A DNA stretch of 64,000 nucleotides from Torymus aiolomorphi (Eukaryota > Arthropoda > Insecta > Hymenoptera > Torymidae). A program made the position numbers and the translations under genes. The stretch covers positions 212,893,376-212,957,375 of the forward strand of contig CM070873.1 in NCBI GenBank assembly GCA_036365515.1, given 5' to 3'. The stretch's first letter is position 1; the number at the start of each line of letters is the position of its first letter. Positions 36,100 to 46,074 of the stretch are shown here, piece by piece. The notes beneath the pieces were generated by a model, which saw nothing but the letters and a program-made list of their open reading frames with translations, had not been told where the DNA came from and did no database searches.

Positions 36100-37688
36100 C
36101 TTTTCTTTTTTTAACAACAACAAAAAAAAATATTGCGATTACATATTAAAATACCTCAGTGAAACAAGCAAAAATTTTATTTGTAAAAATGATGTGTTTT
36201 TAAATAATAAAAAAATTATTTAACAGAAATTTTAGTCACAAAGTAGAAAAATTTTAGAGGGATCAATTTAATAACTTACGATTTTTTATAAGAAAATATA
36301 GAACTAATCCAAAAGGAAAAGATATAAAAACATTCCCAAACCTTTTCACATAAGATAAAAAAAAATAATTTGACTATAATTTTATGCAAAATTAAACTGT
36401 ATTTGTCTAAAAAACAAAACAATTGTTCGCACTCATAAAATTTTTTAAAGAGTTTAAGAACAGGAAAAATTGTCTAGGTAGCTATGTTCACATTGCTAAG
36501 ATTAAATAGAATATATGTATTGGAAGTGATCAGTTCAGACATATCTTAACATGATCATCCTATAAGATACACTATTCTGCATCGAATTGAGTATGTAAAA
36601 TATTTTTCTACTCTAACAGATTGCGTATTCTTTAAAGCAAACACGCGAATGCTACCTATGCCAGAAAAAGATTAAGTTCTAAAATGAACTTTTGATATGG
36701 CTGAAAATTTTCAAACGAAGGTAAAATACAATGATGCATAAAAGCTATAACAAGTCAAAATTTATCAAAATCATTTCGAGTTATTTCCATTCCTTTTTTA
36801 CGAAAAAAAACCCCACACAAATTGTATTTTTCTTTTGGAAATAATTATAATATGATTGTTAAAATAATTCTGTTATAATAATATAAAAATCCCTTTAATA
36901 TTATTCTACTTAAAGAAAGAAAAAAATATATCTTTTGCCAAATATCTCAGCAGGGAGGGAAGTAAATGATTACTTGAACCATTCCCTATATAGTTCTCCT
37001 CATCTTTTAATTACTACAAAATTATTTAATATACACGTTATTTCTAAATTTTGTTAATCAATGACTTTATTTTATGTAAAAACAGTAAAACAAAAATTAT
37101 TACTAATTACCGATAACAAAATAATTAAATTATCGAAATGCTATGTAAAATTAAGATATACATGTTTATATGAATTCTTCGAAATTTGAATGCTAGAAAA
37201 GTCGGTATTCAACGTGAGATACAAAGTCAAACGGTAGGTTAAGTGTAGACTAGTTTTAGGAAGGAAAATAATTTATTTTATAGAAACATATAGACGATAC
37301 GAAATTTTATTTAAAATTATTAAATATTTATTATTATTTTTATTTGAATCTTAATTATTGTTTTTACTATGAATCTTTTGTAACGAAAAAATCAGCGTCA
37401 GTCATTTTCTCGAATGTAGAAACTGTGTATATTCGCATTTTGTGCACATAACACCGCAATGAAGCGAGTAAACGAAAAGTATACGTGCAGCAGTTTTTGT
37501 GAATTCAGCACTTCCAAATGCCGCAATTCGAACTACTTACAGCCTGCGCCTACGTAATTTCTGTCATAAAAAAGCGAGACACCCAATATAATTAACAAAC
37601 GTCAATTAATTTTTGTAAACGGAAATCTCTGATGCTTAATAATACACTTGTTGAATTTCTACGACATTCAACAGTCTAAGGGGGGAGG
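35938..37688 (+). other. TE2 post-pol region, right part, with polypurine tract
   Basis: AT-rich, no open frame of note, with an expanded (TA)n at about 36046-36096. If TE2 had an envelope gene it would have been here, but nothing can be recognised. It ends with the polypurine tract aaggggggagg (37678-37688) directly against the 3' LTR, the expected plus-strand primer. At about 37420-37470 there is weak likeness to the LTR U3 (gcaatgaagcgagtaaacg). Confidence 0.6.
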
Positions 37689-38442
37689 TGTTACGTCCTG
37701 AGATGCATTACGGAATTTAGAATACTATTTAAAATTTAATGTTATCAGATATTTCCTGACACACATCGACGAGAACGCAATTTTATACGACGCAGCATTT
37801 CGTTCAGGTGACATCCTGACGTAACGAGTCACCGGCCTCAAGAAAAGCAACGTATTATATTTTCTTCAAAAGCAGCATTTTTTCAATACTATACTGCCGA
37901 AATTTATACGCCGAAGCGAGCGAACTTTACAACGTTGAAATTTTTTAATACGAGGCAATCGTGACGTAGCAGTAGGTCATCAAACTTGCGTATTATATTT
38001 TCTTTAGAATCAGCATTTCGTAATGTGACTACCGAATTTAATACGATTGGAGACAATTACATTGCCAAATAAGATGATCTCAATCATCTTCAACCTAATT
38101 TAACCGCTTAATAAATACGGCGACTCTCAACACACAAATCAGTAATCGTGCAAAAGTCGCGAGCTCCGTACCACTCCAGCCGACAAGAGGAGAAGCGAAT
38201 ATTTTATACGGGTCAAATACCCTTCATTCAATTACGAAGAGAATTTCTTATATCAATAATTTCAATAATCTAACGGTATTATATATTGTTTAACAAAGTT
38301 AATAAGTTGTAAATCGCATAGTCTTATTTATAAACCTTATATCTTTCAATAAATAGTGCATCTAACTAATCAGCTGTTTATTATTTACGAGAGCCTACGC
38401 CCAGAATAAAGGTAATATAAATCAAATATCAATTGAAAATAT

Positions 38443-38501
<59 letters not shown>

Positions 38502-38711
38502 ACCTATACACGTTATTTCTGGTAATCTACAGGGTCCTATAGTTTATCTCTTCAGAGTTCCCTATATAAGCGCGTGACTAAAGAAATAATATCCCTGGGG
38601 TTATTGACTCTAGACGCGTCCCAGAAATAACGCTTACGTACAGAAAAATTTCCGGGACGTCCCGGAAATAACAGCGATGTACAGTGTAAACGTCCCGGAA
38701 CGAACCGTTGC

Positions 38712-38755
<44 letters not shown>

Positions 38756-38835
38756 TTCAAATATAATTTGAAAATAAACCATACAAATTTCAATACACAT
38801 ATAAGAGTAGATTCCTCAACACTCAAGACTTAACA
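37689..38835 (+). repeat. 3' LTR of TE2, mosaic and expanded
   Basis: Starts tgttacgtcc, ends ttaaca. From 37908 (ccgaagcgagcg) it matches the 5' LTR closely. Before that, about 220 bases form a diverged U3 that includes a second version of the gacgta...gcgtattatattttctt...aatttatacg block found once in the 5' LTR. It is 1,147 bases, against 762, because of the extra block and an insertion in the (TA)n. Confidence 0.85.
38452..38753. mobile_element. Insertion in the (TA)n of the 3' LTR
   Basis: The 5' LTR has about 8 TA repeats here. The 3' LTR has (TA)n, about 210 bases of unique sequence, and (TA)n again. The unique part repeats cccggaaataac/cccagaaataacg at about 38628, 38662 and 38692. 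It may be a small element that targets TA repeats. Confidence 0.5.
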
Positions 38836-38840
38836 GTTAG
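38836..38840. repeat. Target duplication of TE2, right copy (gttag)
   Basis: Matches 6845-6849. Confidence 0.75.
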
Positions 38841-38952
38841 TAATGGTACATTCCTAAATTGTAACAAATAATTCAAAACTACTTTGTCAGCATCTCTGTT
38901 AAAAAAAATCATATGATAATCACTTGATGAATCACGCCAAAAAGTCAATTGA

Positions 38953-39050
38953 TTTTCATATGATTGTCATATGATTGTCATATGATTGTCATATGATTGT
39001 CATATGATTGTCATATGATTGTCATATAATTATCATATGATTATCATGTC
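38953..39050. repeat. 11-bp tandem repeat (tcatatgattg)
   Basis: About nine units of tcatatgattg, degenerating at the right to tcatatgattatcat. Contains the palindrome catatg. Relative in style to the ctgataatcag repeats left of TE2. Confidence 0.9.
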
Positions 39051-39729
39051 CCCAATTTATTAAATATATATTCAAATTATTTTGTATAATTAGTCAATAG
39101 AAGATTAGGGAAATAAAATAAATGGAAATGATTTATTTAAATCTACTGTAATACAGAATTCAGGAGCGGACGATCTTAAATACCAAGGAAAAGAATTTAA
39201 TGGAAACAAATGCCATAAAAGGCTTAAAAATTAAAGGAAATATCCAAAACAGATAGGTAAAAGCAGGAATAGGTCAAGTCATCATAAAGCACATCCAACA
39301 AAACAAAATGTGTGATTAGAGTTGAGTAATAAAAATTTGAATATAACGCTAACTTCGTGGTTTCAACTTAAGGTAATGTTAAATACCGACATAATTTTCA
39401 AACGAGTACATCTCATGAAAATACCAATAGAATCATCAAAAAAAAAATCTGAGTATGGTATTAATATATACGGAGCACTTGACAAACGTGTTTTTTAAAA
39501 GAAAATATGAGAATTTATTTAATTAAATAAAAATCGTACTGTCGGTAAGTAGGAATCTGCAATTGACCTACTTTTCACATGAGCATATCTAACGAAAATG
39601 CTAATAGAATCACTCAAAAAATTCCTGGATATAGTGTTTATGTGTATAGAGCGCTTGACAAAATTTGTTTTCCGAATAAACGCTTGAATGTTGATTTAAA
39701 ATATATTGAAATTCACGGTTTCACATGGC
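39051..39729. other. Non-coding AT-rich interval
   Basis: No open frame or family signal. Two loosely similar stretches (about 39400-39500 and 39580-39680, sharing atagaatcactcaaaa-like wording) may be an old duplication. Confidence 0.4.
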
Positions 39730-40436
39730 CTTAATCAAGAAGAACCAAATGCAAGAAATTATTTATACTCTGATATACCTTGTACGTTTTCAATGAGAAA
39801 GAAAAAGAATGTGGAAACCAGTTATTAGTAGAATATATTTAGTAAATCCTAAAGATAAAAAAAAATTTTGTTTAAGCCTTTTAATTTTACATGTAAAAGG
39901 GGCTAGATTTTTTGAAGAATTAAGAACAGTTAACAATATTATCCATTAATTTTTTTTTTTGGAGCCGTTGTTGCTAAAGAATTGGTAAAATCTGATATGG
40001 AGTGGAACAAATGTTTACATGAACGTTCTCAATTATATCCCATTATATGTATATTTCATAATCCAATTAATGTAAGAGATTTGTTTGATAAATACAAAAT
40101 TCACTTTTATAATCCTTTAATTCCAGAAGAAATTGGTGAAAATTCAGCATTAAAAGTTAAAAATGAAAATTTCCAACGAATGGCTTTACCTTAAATGGCT
40201 TTAACTTACCAAGTATTACCTAAGATATGTACAGTGAAGAAGAATTTCCAGAAAAACAATTAAATAATTTTTTTGCAATCTCTATCACCTCTTTGCCTAT
40301 TAAACAATATGAAATTTATAATACTATTGAAGAAAGTATTCAAAACATTTATAATTGTAACAATAAAAATCAATGCGTTTTTATCAATGGTCCAGGAGAC
40401 AGTGAAAAAAGTTCTTAGAATGCCTTAGTAATGAGT
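39730..40436 (+). pseudogene. Helitron helicase fragment
   Basis: Piece of the Rep-helicase of a Helitron, centred on the region just before and including the helicase P-loop. In shifting frames one can read NARNYLYSDIP (about 39747), VNPKDKK, LHVKGARFFEELRTVNN (about 39885) and WNKCLHERSQLYP (40020). The P-loop appears as FINGPGDSEKS (about 40380-40415), where the normal GxGxxGKT is damaged. At least two frameshifts and stops are present. The same blocks occur in the larger Helitron at 59.7-63.8 kb but the copies differ clearly. It lies just past the last visible HPS4 exon. Confidence 0.8.
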
Positions 40437-40469
40437 TCAATAAAACAGATCTGAAACGAAACGGAATAA

Positions 40470-40620
40470 TCAGTGCACATGCACTTTTTGTATGCGTATG
40501 CACTTTTTGTATGAATACGCAATTTTCGTATGCGTATGCACTTTTGTATGCTCTTTGGTGGAGATGCATGGGTGGATGTGCGTGACTGGGTATGGGTGAG
40601 TGTATGAGGTTCAATATACG
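40470..40620. repeat. Short imperfect repeats of tatgcgtatgcactttt
   Basis: Three to four near-copies between 40475 and 40555, then a GT-rich stretch. The open frames on the minus strand here are products of the repeat. Confidence 0.5.
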
Positions 40621-40833
40621 TTGGGTGATGTGCGAAAAAATAATAAGTCATTATAATTGGCCGACCAACGACGAACAAGCCTCTTAATATAATAAAATAA
40701 TATAAATAAAAAATATAAGAGGATTACTGAGTAAGAAGGCTAATCCTAATGTTTAAGGATTGATTAAAAAAAACTTCTGGAATCAAATATTGTAATTTTA
40801 CAGATATTTATATTTATCATCTATATAACTTAC

Positions 40834-43578
40834 CTTACAGTAATTTCTGTGAGATTATTATTGTGTTTGAATCGATTATAAATCGAAGAAACAACTTCAA
40901 GTTCCGTAACACCCCAAAGTCCAGATCTATGAACTGTATCCCAATGAGAATCTACACTTAATACACTGTATAGTTCTTTGCTTTCATTTGACGGAAGTGG
41001 TTCTAAACATTGCTGTAATCGTGTTTCCAGACAACCCAAAATATTTTTGCATGTTTCCCACTATAAACAAAATAAAAACCAATTAGTTTTATCAAAATTA
41101 TTAAAAATATAGATGACCACTATAAAAATTGGTTTTTGTATATTAATAGTTTGAAAATATTGAAATTTACAGTACTTACAAGAGAATTAATTAATTCTGG
41201 ATCATTAGCAGTACCATCTTCCATTAATAAAAATAAAACCATATTTTGATGGCCACAGAGAAATAGCTCGCATTTCTCGTAATTTCCCTCATCCTTAGTT
41301 GCTGTCGTCCAATCTTCATCAATTTCATCGTCATTATCACTACAACCTTCTTTGCTTACTGCTTCCAATTTATTTTTTACCAATTGATTATTGATCATTG
41401 AAAAACTAGATATATCACGAAATTCGCTGGGAGTCGTATCTCTACTACAAAATCCACTCGTTCTTTCATCGGCAAGGAGACTTAATTTGGACATAAGTGG
41501 TGTAAGTTGTAAACCATCGAGCTTTCGACGTTGCGGTAGTTCAAAAATACCTCCACACTCTGAAGTTGATTTGCGACGATCTTCATTATCCAAGGCATTT
41601 AGAGGTTTCAATGGAAGACTCATAGATCGTCGGTATGTTTCTTGTTTGCTTTTATTCTCCAATCTTACGTCTAGACCAATATTTGTCTTTGATTCTGTTT
41701 GAACATCATTATTTTCATTTTTTAGAGAAAAGTTGTTACACAAAGGTGGTAAACTAGCAGAAATTTCAGTTTTAAGGTCAGACAGTTTGGAACTTTGATC
41801 AAGTTCCTGATAGTGACTCGAGATATATTCGTTATACAAAGATTGCGATACTGGTAAACCGTCATTTCGAAATACTGGATAAAAAGGATCAGTTATAGTG
41901 TTGTAATAACGTCGATGCTTTCTTTTTTTTGGCGATTCTGTGTTATAATCTACACAAAGATTGCCATTGAGTTTAGGTAGTCCTAAACTGTATGTTTTAA
42001 GAACTATTTTACTAGGATATTTCTTCAGTGAGTCTTCCAAATCAGTTAGGCTCAAACTAATCGCATTTCTATCTTTAGCTTTCAGTAATAACTTGTCTTT
42101 GGGAGTTGCATTTCTTAATTTATTCAAGCGCTTGCAACGTAACGCTTCTTTTACTACATTGGGGATATCGTTCATATTTTGCTCTTCACTTTCAGTTCTA
42201 TTTTTATTTGCTTCATTTGTTTGATTTTTATCCGCTGGTTTACTTTCATCTTCCTCGCCTGTAGCACATATCGAAACAGCGAAACCGTGCAGAATACGAT
42301 TTACGTCTTTCAATGGTGTTGAGCAAACACTCGGTGTTAATGGGTGCTGGTATTTTGGTCGTTCAGATTTATTGTTGGGCTCTTCTTTACGTTTTACTGG
42401 CGAGCTATAAGCTGTAGGATTCAAAGTGGGAAAACAATGCGTCATGTTATAATGTGTAGCGTCAAGTTCTGCTTCTTCAGGAACAGTAAAAATACGAGAT
42501 GTATCTCGCTTCATTACTGACACTGGTTGATCTTTAACTGTGGCTTTTGAATGATTCTAAAAAATTTAATATTTATTTGTAGTATTTGTTTGTATAATTT
42601 GTATAATTAATATTTATGTGTTGTATTTATTTGTATAATTATTTAAAATCTGAATAAGATTTTTTTTTTAAACCATTAAATAATAAAAGAATTTTAGAAA
42701 AATTAGGAATTAGTAATGTTACTAATATAAAATTACACAACCATGTTATATGAAGTATGAATGGCAAAAATATTACCTTCTTATACACAGATTTTTTCAA
42801 AGCTGTATCTAAATATGAGATATAACCACATTCCATGTTTGCTTCTTGAACTAACTTTAAAAATTGTCTTTGTTCAACAAAAACACGAAGAAGTTGCACT
42901 CCCATTGGTAAATGAAAATTAGTAGATATTCTATCTGCTGGAGCCTAAAATTAATATTACTTATTATTGCAATTATTAATATACAAAATTTATGAATATT
43001 ATTGACAATAAAACAAACCTTAACTCTATAAGGATCTGTGATTACCAGTTGCTTAGTCATTTCAGCAGTTAATTGAGATGCAACGACTCTAGAATTTTAA
43101 TTATGAAATGCATAAACATGTAAGAAACTTAGATCAAAGTATTAATTTTTATGAAAGCTATCTTACTTGTTGTTATAAAAAAGAGTACCACCTATAATAC
43201 CATTTATTTCTTGACAATATTCAAGAACTTGCATTGCTTCTAAAAAGATATTACTAGCACTCTAAATTGAAATATCAACGAATTATTAATAACTTTTATA
43301 GGTAAATGGAAATAGCACCAATGAAATTATGAAACAGTAAACCATACCCTTGGAAGCTTCAAAATTGGAATATTTGAAAATAAACTGGCACTATACTGTA
43401 ATATTGGCAGGTATGTTTCAAACATCTGGTATAATTTTTCAGTAAATTTATTTCTATCATTGTTAAGAGATATTGAGATTGTTTTAAAATCACAGTGAAA
43501 AAATTTAAGAAGTGATTCCAAAATATCTGCTCGTCGTTCTAAAATCCAGTCTTGTATGTTTCTATCAGTACCTACTGC
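40834..43578 (-). CDS. HPS4: HPS4 (BLOC-3 subunit), partial, six exons visible
   Basis: Host gene. With HPS1, HPS4 forms BLOC-3, the exchange factor for Rab32/Rab38-type GTPases in biogenesis of lysosome-related organelles. Exons (5' to 3', minus strand): 43578-43348, 43261-43167, 43088-43019, 42944-42777, 42556-41180, 41060-40834. All have AG acceptors and GT donors and compatible phases, giving about 722 codons. Exon 1 (LESLLKFFHCDFKTISI) and exons 2-3 (YCQEINGIIGGTLFYNN...) match the N-terminal longin region of HPS4. Exon 5 (459 codons) is a long Ser/Lys-rich disordered middle ending CELFLCGHQNMVLFLL. Exon 6 carries the C-terminal longin part, ending LTEITVR in phase 2. The true first exon(s) and the last exon are not seen. 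The left side is occupied by a Helitron fragment and TE2, the right by a foldback and satellite. Identification is from recalled family pattern, not a search. Confidence 0.82.
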
Positions 43579-43893
43579 CTGTAAAAAACATTAAATAATG
43601 TTGAATATCTACTTATCAAAATTATAAATAAGTTCAATATATTTTTAGTTGAATCGGTAGCTTCAAACTAAAAAGATCTATATAGGTATACAATGTGTAC
43701 ATTTGGAAACACAAAATGTACATACAATATATCTATATATATATATAGAAGTTTTCGGACAGTGCTGTATATGAGCATAGGGACATCTTTTTTATTTGAA
43801 GTTATCAAAATTAAACTTTATATAATTAACAGGTTCAGTGTTACAGGGTACATATATGTACTGTGATTTGTTTGCCTGAAATCGTGCATGGTA
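43579..43893. other. Intron or 5' flank of HPS4
   Basis: AT-rich with a short (TA)n near 43734-43750. No convincing further exon was found. Confidence 0.4.
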
Positions 43894-45402
43894 CATATGG
43901 GAGCGTCCAGCAGAAACGGGCCACCGAGCGCGCGCGGTGCCTTTTTTCGCGTAAAAGGCGCTCTGTTTAACTCGTTCATAATCGTATGCTGCGTCTTTGA
44001 AAAAAAAACCAAGGACCTATATCGATAGATTTTTTCCTGCTCTTTCCAATGGTGCCATTGTTTTTATTGCGAAACGCTTTCTTCCGGACGAAAACTTGAG
44101 TTGAATATTGAAAGCCATTTTTCTCAAAGTATATCACGTTTTTTTTCAAAATAAACTACACCATTGGAAAGTACAACTCTTAAGCTTCAACACCCTATCT
44201 TGGAGAAGTTGGAGAAATAAAGGGTTTAAAAGTAACAACATGAAAAAGACAGCGCCGAGGGTCCGCGCGAGGGGCTCGCGCCCGTGCGTACGGCACGTTT
44301 AAGTGCACGCTCTATTCAATTCGCTAATAATCGTGTACCAAGTATCTGAAAAAAGAACTAAGGACATATATCGATAGATTTTTTCCTGCTCTTTCCAATA
44401 GTGCTATTATTTTTATTCCGAAATGCTTCTGTTCGGGATTAGTTCCCGAAGTGCCCGCTAGATGGCAAGCACCAAGTTTGCCATTATGGTTTATGTTTAT
44501 CAAATTTTGTTATATAAATGAACAAAGTTCATTGTAATATTATACTAACTGTTACAACTAGATCCACAAAATTAAGTCCACGCATTGGCATTGTAAGTTA
44601 CAAAACATTTTATATTTACAAAAAAGAAAGGGCGAAATAGCACATCGCGTGTATTAATCCGCCCTTGAGCATAGCGTAAAAAGATCGGGCAGCCGCTGTC
44701 TTTTTGATCTTACTATTTTTGAACTTTTCATGTTTCAACTTAAAAATATAATATTTTATATTTTAAGACTTGTACTTTTGAAGAATATAATTCATTTTGA
44801 AGAAAAGACTGATATTTTATTGAAAAAATAGAGTTTAAACATTCAAATGGAATTTTCAACTAGAAGGAAGCATTTCGGAATAAAAATAATAGCACCATTG
44901 GAAAGAGCAGGAAAAAATCTATCGATATATGTCCTTAGTTCTTTTTTCAGAGACTTGCTACACGATTATTAGCGAATTGAATAGAGCGTGCACTTAAACG
45001 TGCCGTACGCACGAGCGCGAGGGGCTCGCACGGACCCTCAGCGCTGTCTTTTTCATGTTGTTACTTTTAAACCCTTTATTTCTCCATCTTCCCCAAGATA
45101 GAGTTTTGAAGCTTAAGAGTTGTACTTTCCAATGGTGTAGTTTATTTTGAAAAAAAACATGATATACTTTGAGAAAAATGGCTTTCAATATTCAACTCGA
45201 GTTTTCGTCCGGAAGAAAGTGTTTCGCAATAAAAACAATGGCACCATTGGAAAGAGCAGGAAAACATCTATCGATATAGGTCCTTGGTTTTTTTTTTCAA
45301 AGACGCAGCATACGATTATGAACGAGTTAAACAGAGCGCTTTTTACGCGAAAAAAGGCACCGCGCGCGCTCGGTGGCCCGTTTCTGCTGGACGCTCCCAT
45401 AT
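43894..45402. mobile_element. 1.5-kb foldback related to the long-inverted-repeat modules
   Basis: Left arm about 43894-44435 and right arm about 44870-45402 are inverted copies (ends atatgggagcgtccagcaga and its complement). The unique centre is about 430 bases. Each arm itself contains two related sub-segments (ctatcgatagattttttcct at 44017 and 44365). The GC-rich ends and the gcgctctg...ttcgcgtaaaa wording match the GC-rich block of module 1 (20.23-20.35 kb), so it is a diverged relative. It lies upstream of the first visible HPS4 exon, probably in an intron. Confidence 0.85.
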
Positions 45403-46074
45403 ATAAACAATGAATTCTTTTTAACATCTATATTGGTATGCGTCAAATGATATTGAAATGATTTCTATGTGCAACTTTCTTATTCTATATGGGCTAGAAA
45501 ACAATAAGATTAATCAGGATATGAATTTGGTAATCTGATGTTTTTTGTGAATCAAAAGTTGTAAATGATAAAAATATTTTTACTATCAATTAACATACTT
45601 CTCGAAGTCTTAAAAAAGTGAAGCAACATCATAATTTACTATATCATTAAGATTTGTACTGCATTATTTTAACATTCATCAAAATAATGAGAAAAAAAAG
45701 ATTGTGCTGTTTTTCAAAAGTTTTTTTTTTAATTTTTTAAATTTTTTATATTTTTTCATAATTTTTCTGATGTAAAAATTTTTTCCGACATTTAATCCTA
45801 AATCCCTACACTCATATGAGAATTATACTATTCAGGAGTAATTTAGTTCAAATCTGGAGTCAATCTATCCACAGGAAAATTTCAAAGCTTACGGTTAGTG
45901 AAAAAATTTGTTTCATCGATGACTATGGTTCTGGACCATATAAAAGGCCCATCGGAGAAAGTTTTAAGGTAAGGTAAATATACCCACTTTTATATGTAAA
46001 AAGTATGAAATAATTAGTTTACATTTATGTATTAAAATGTGACTTCTTATTTCAGAGAAAAAAGGTGTCTAGCC
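45403..46074. other. Spacer with a possible short exon
   Basis: Mostly AT-rich. At about 45839-45972 a plus-strand stretch is open in two frames and ends at a donor-like site (aag|gtaagg), with an acceptor-like ccacag at 45874. One frame includes FIDDYGSGPYKRPIG. No family recognised; it may belong to the satellite or element edge. Confidence 0.25.

Larger units (their letters stand above)
6850..38835 (+). mobile_element. TE2: Ty3/gypsy-type LTR retrotransposon, 32 kb with nested insertions
   Basis: The boundaries are tgttacgtcc at 6850 and ttaaca ending at 38835, with gttag on both sides. Order: 5' LTR, TGG primer site, gag, pol (protease, RT, RNase H, integrase), 3' region, polypurine tract, 3' LTR. 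Without the mariner (8628-9921) and the 19-kb foldback (16906-35929) the element would be about 11.7 kb. Both coding regions carry frameshifts, so it cannot move on its own. The LTRs differ in their U3 part (see findings), so recombination after insertion is possible and the single-insertion reading rests on the matching flanks and on the primer and polypurine sites. Confidence 0.85.

Noticed and set aside
36002..36223. Frame with a YIYIYI run (also near 38578, 56781 and 59138)
   Set aside because: Translation of (TA)n.
40384..40678. Two minus-strand frames rich in His and Thr
   Set aside because: Translate the short tatgcgtatgcactttt repeats and a GT-rich tract.
41120..41179. Extension of the large HPS4 exon to a stop at 41120
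   Set aside because: Reads past a good donor site at 41179 into intron; the splice to 41060 keeps the family sequence.
41391..42224. Plus-strand frames of 87-103 codons
   Set aside because: Antisense shadows of the large HPS4 exon.
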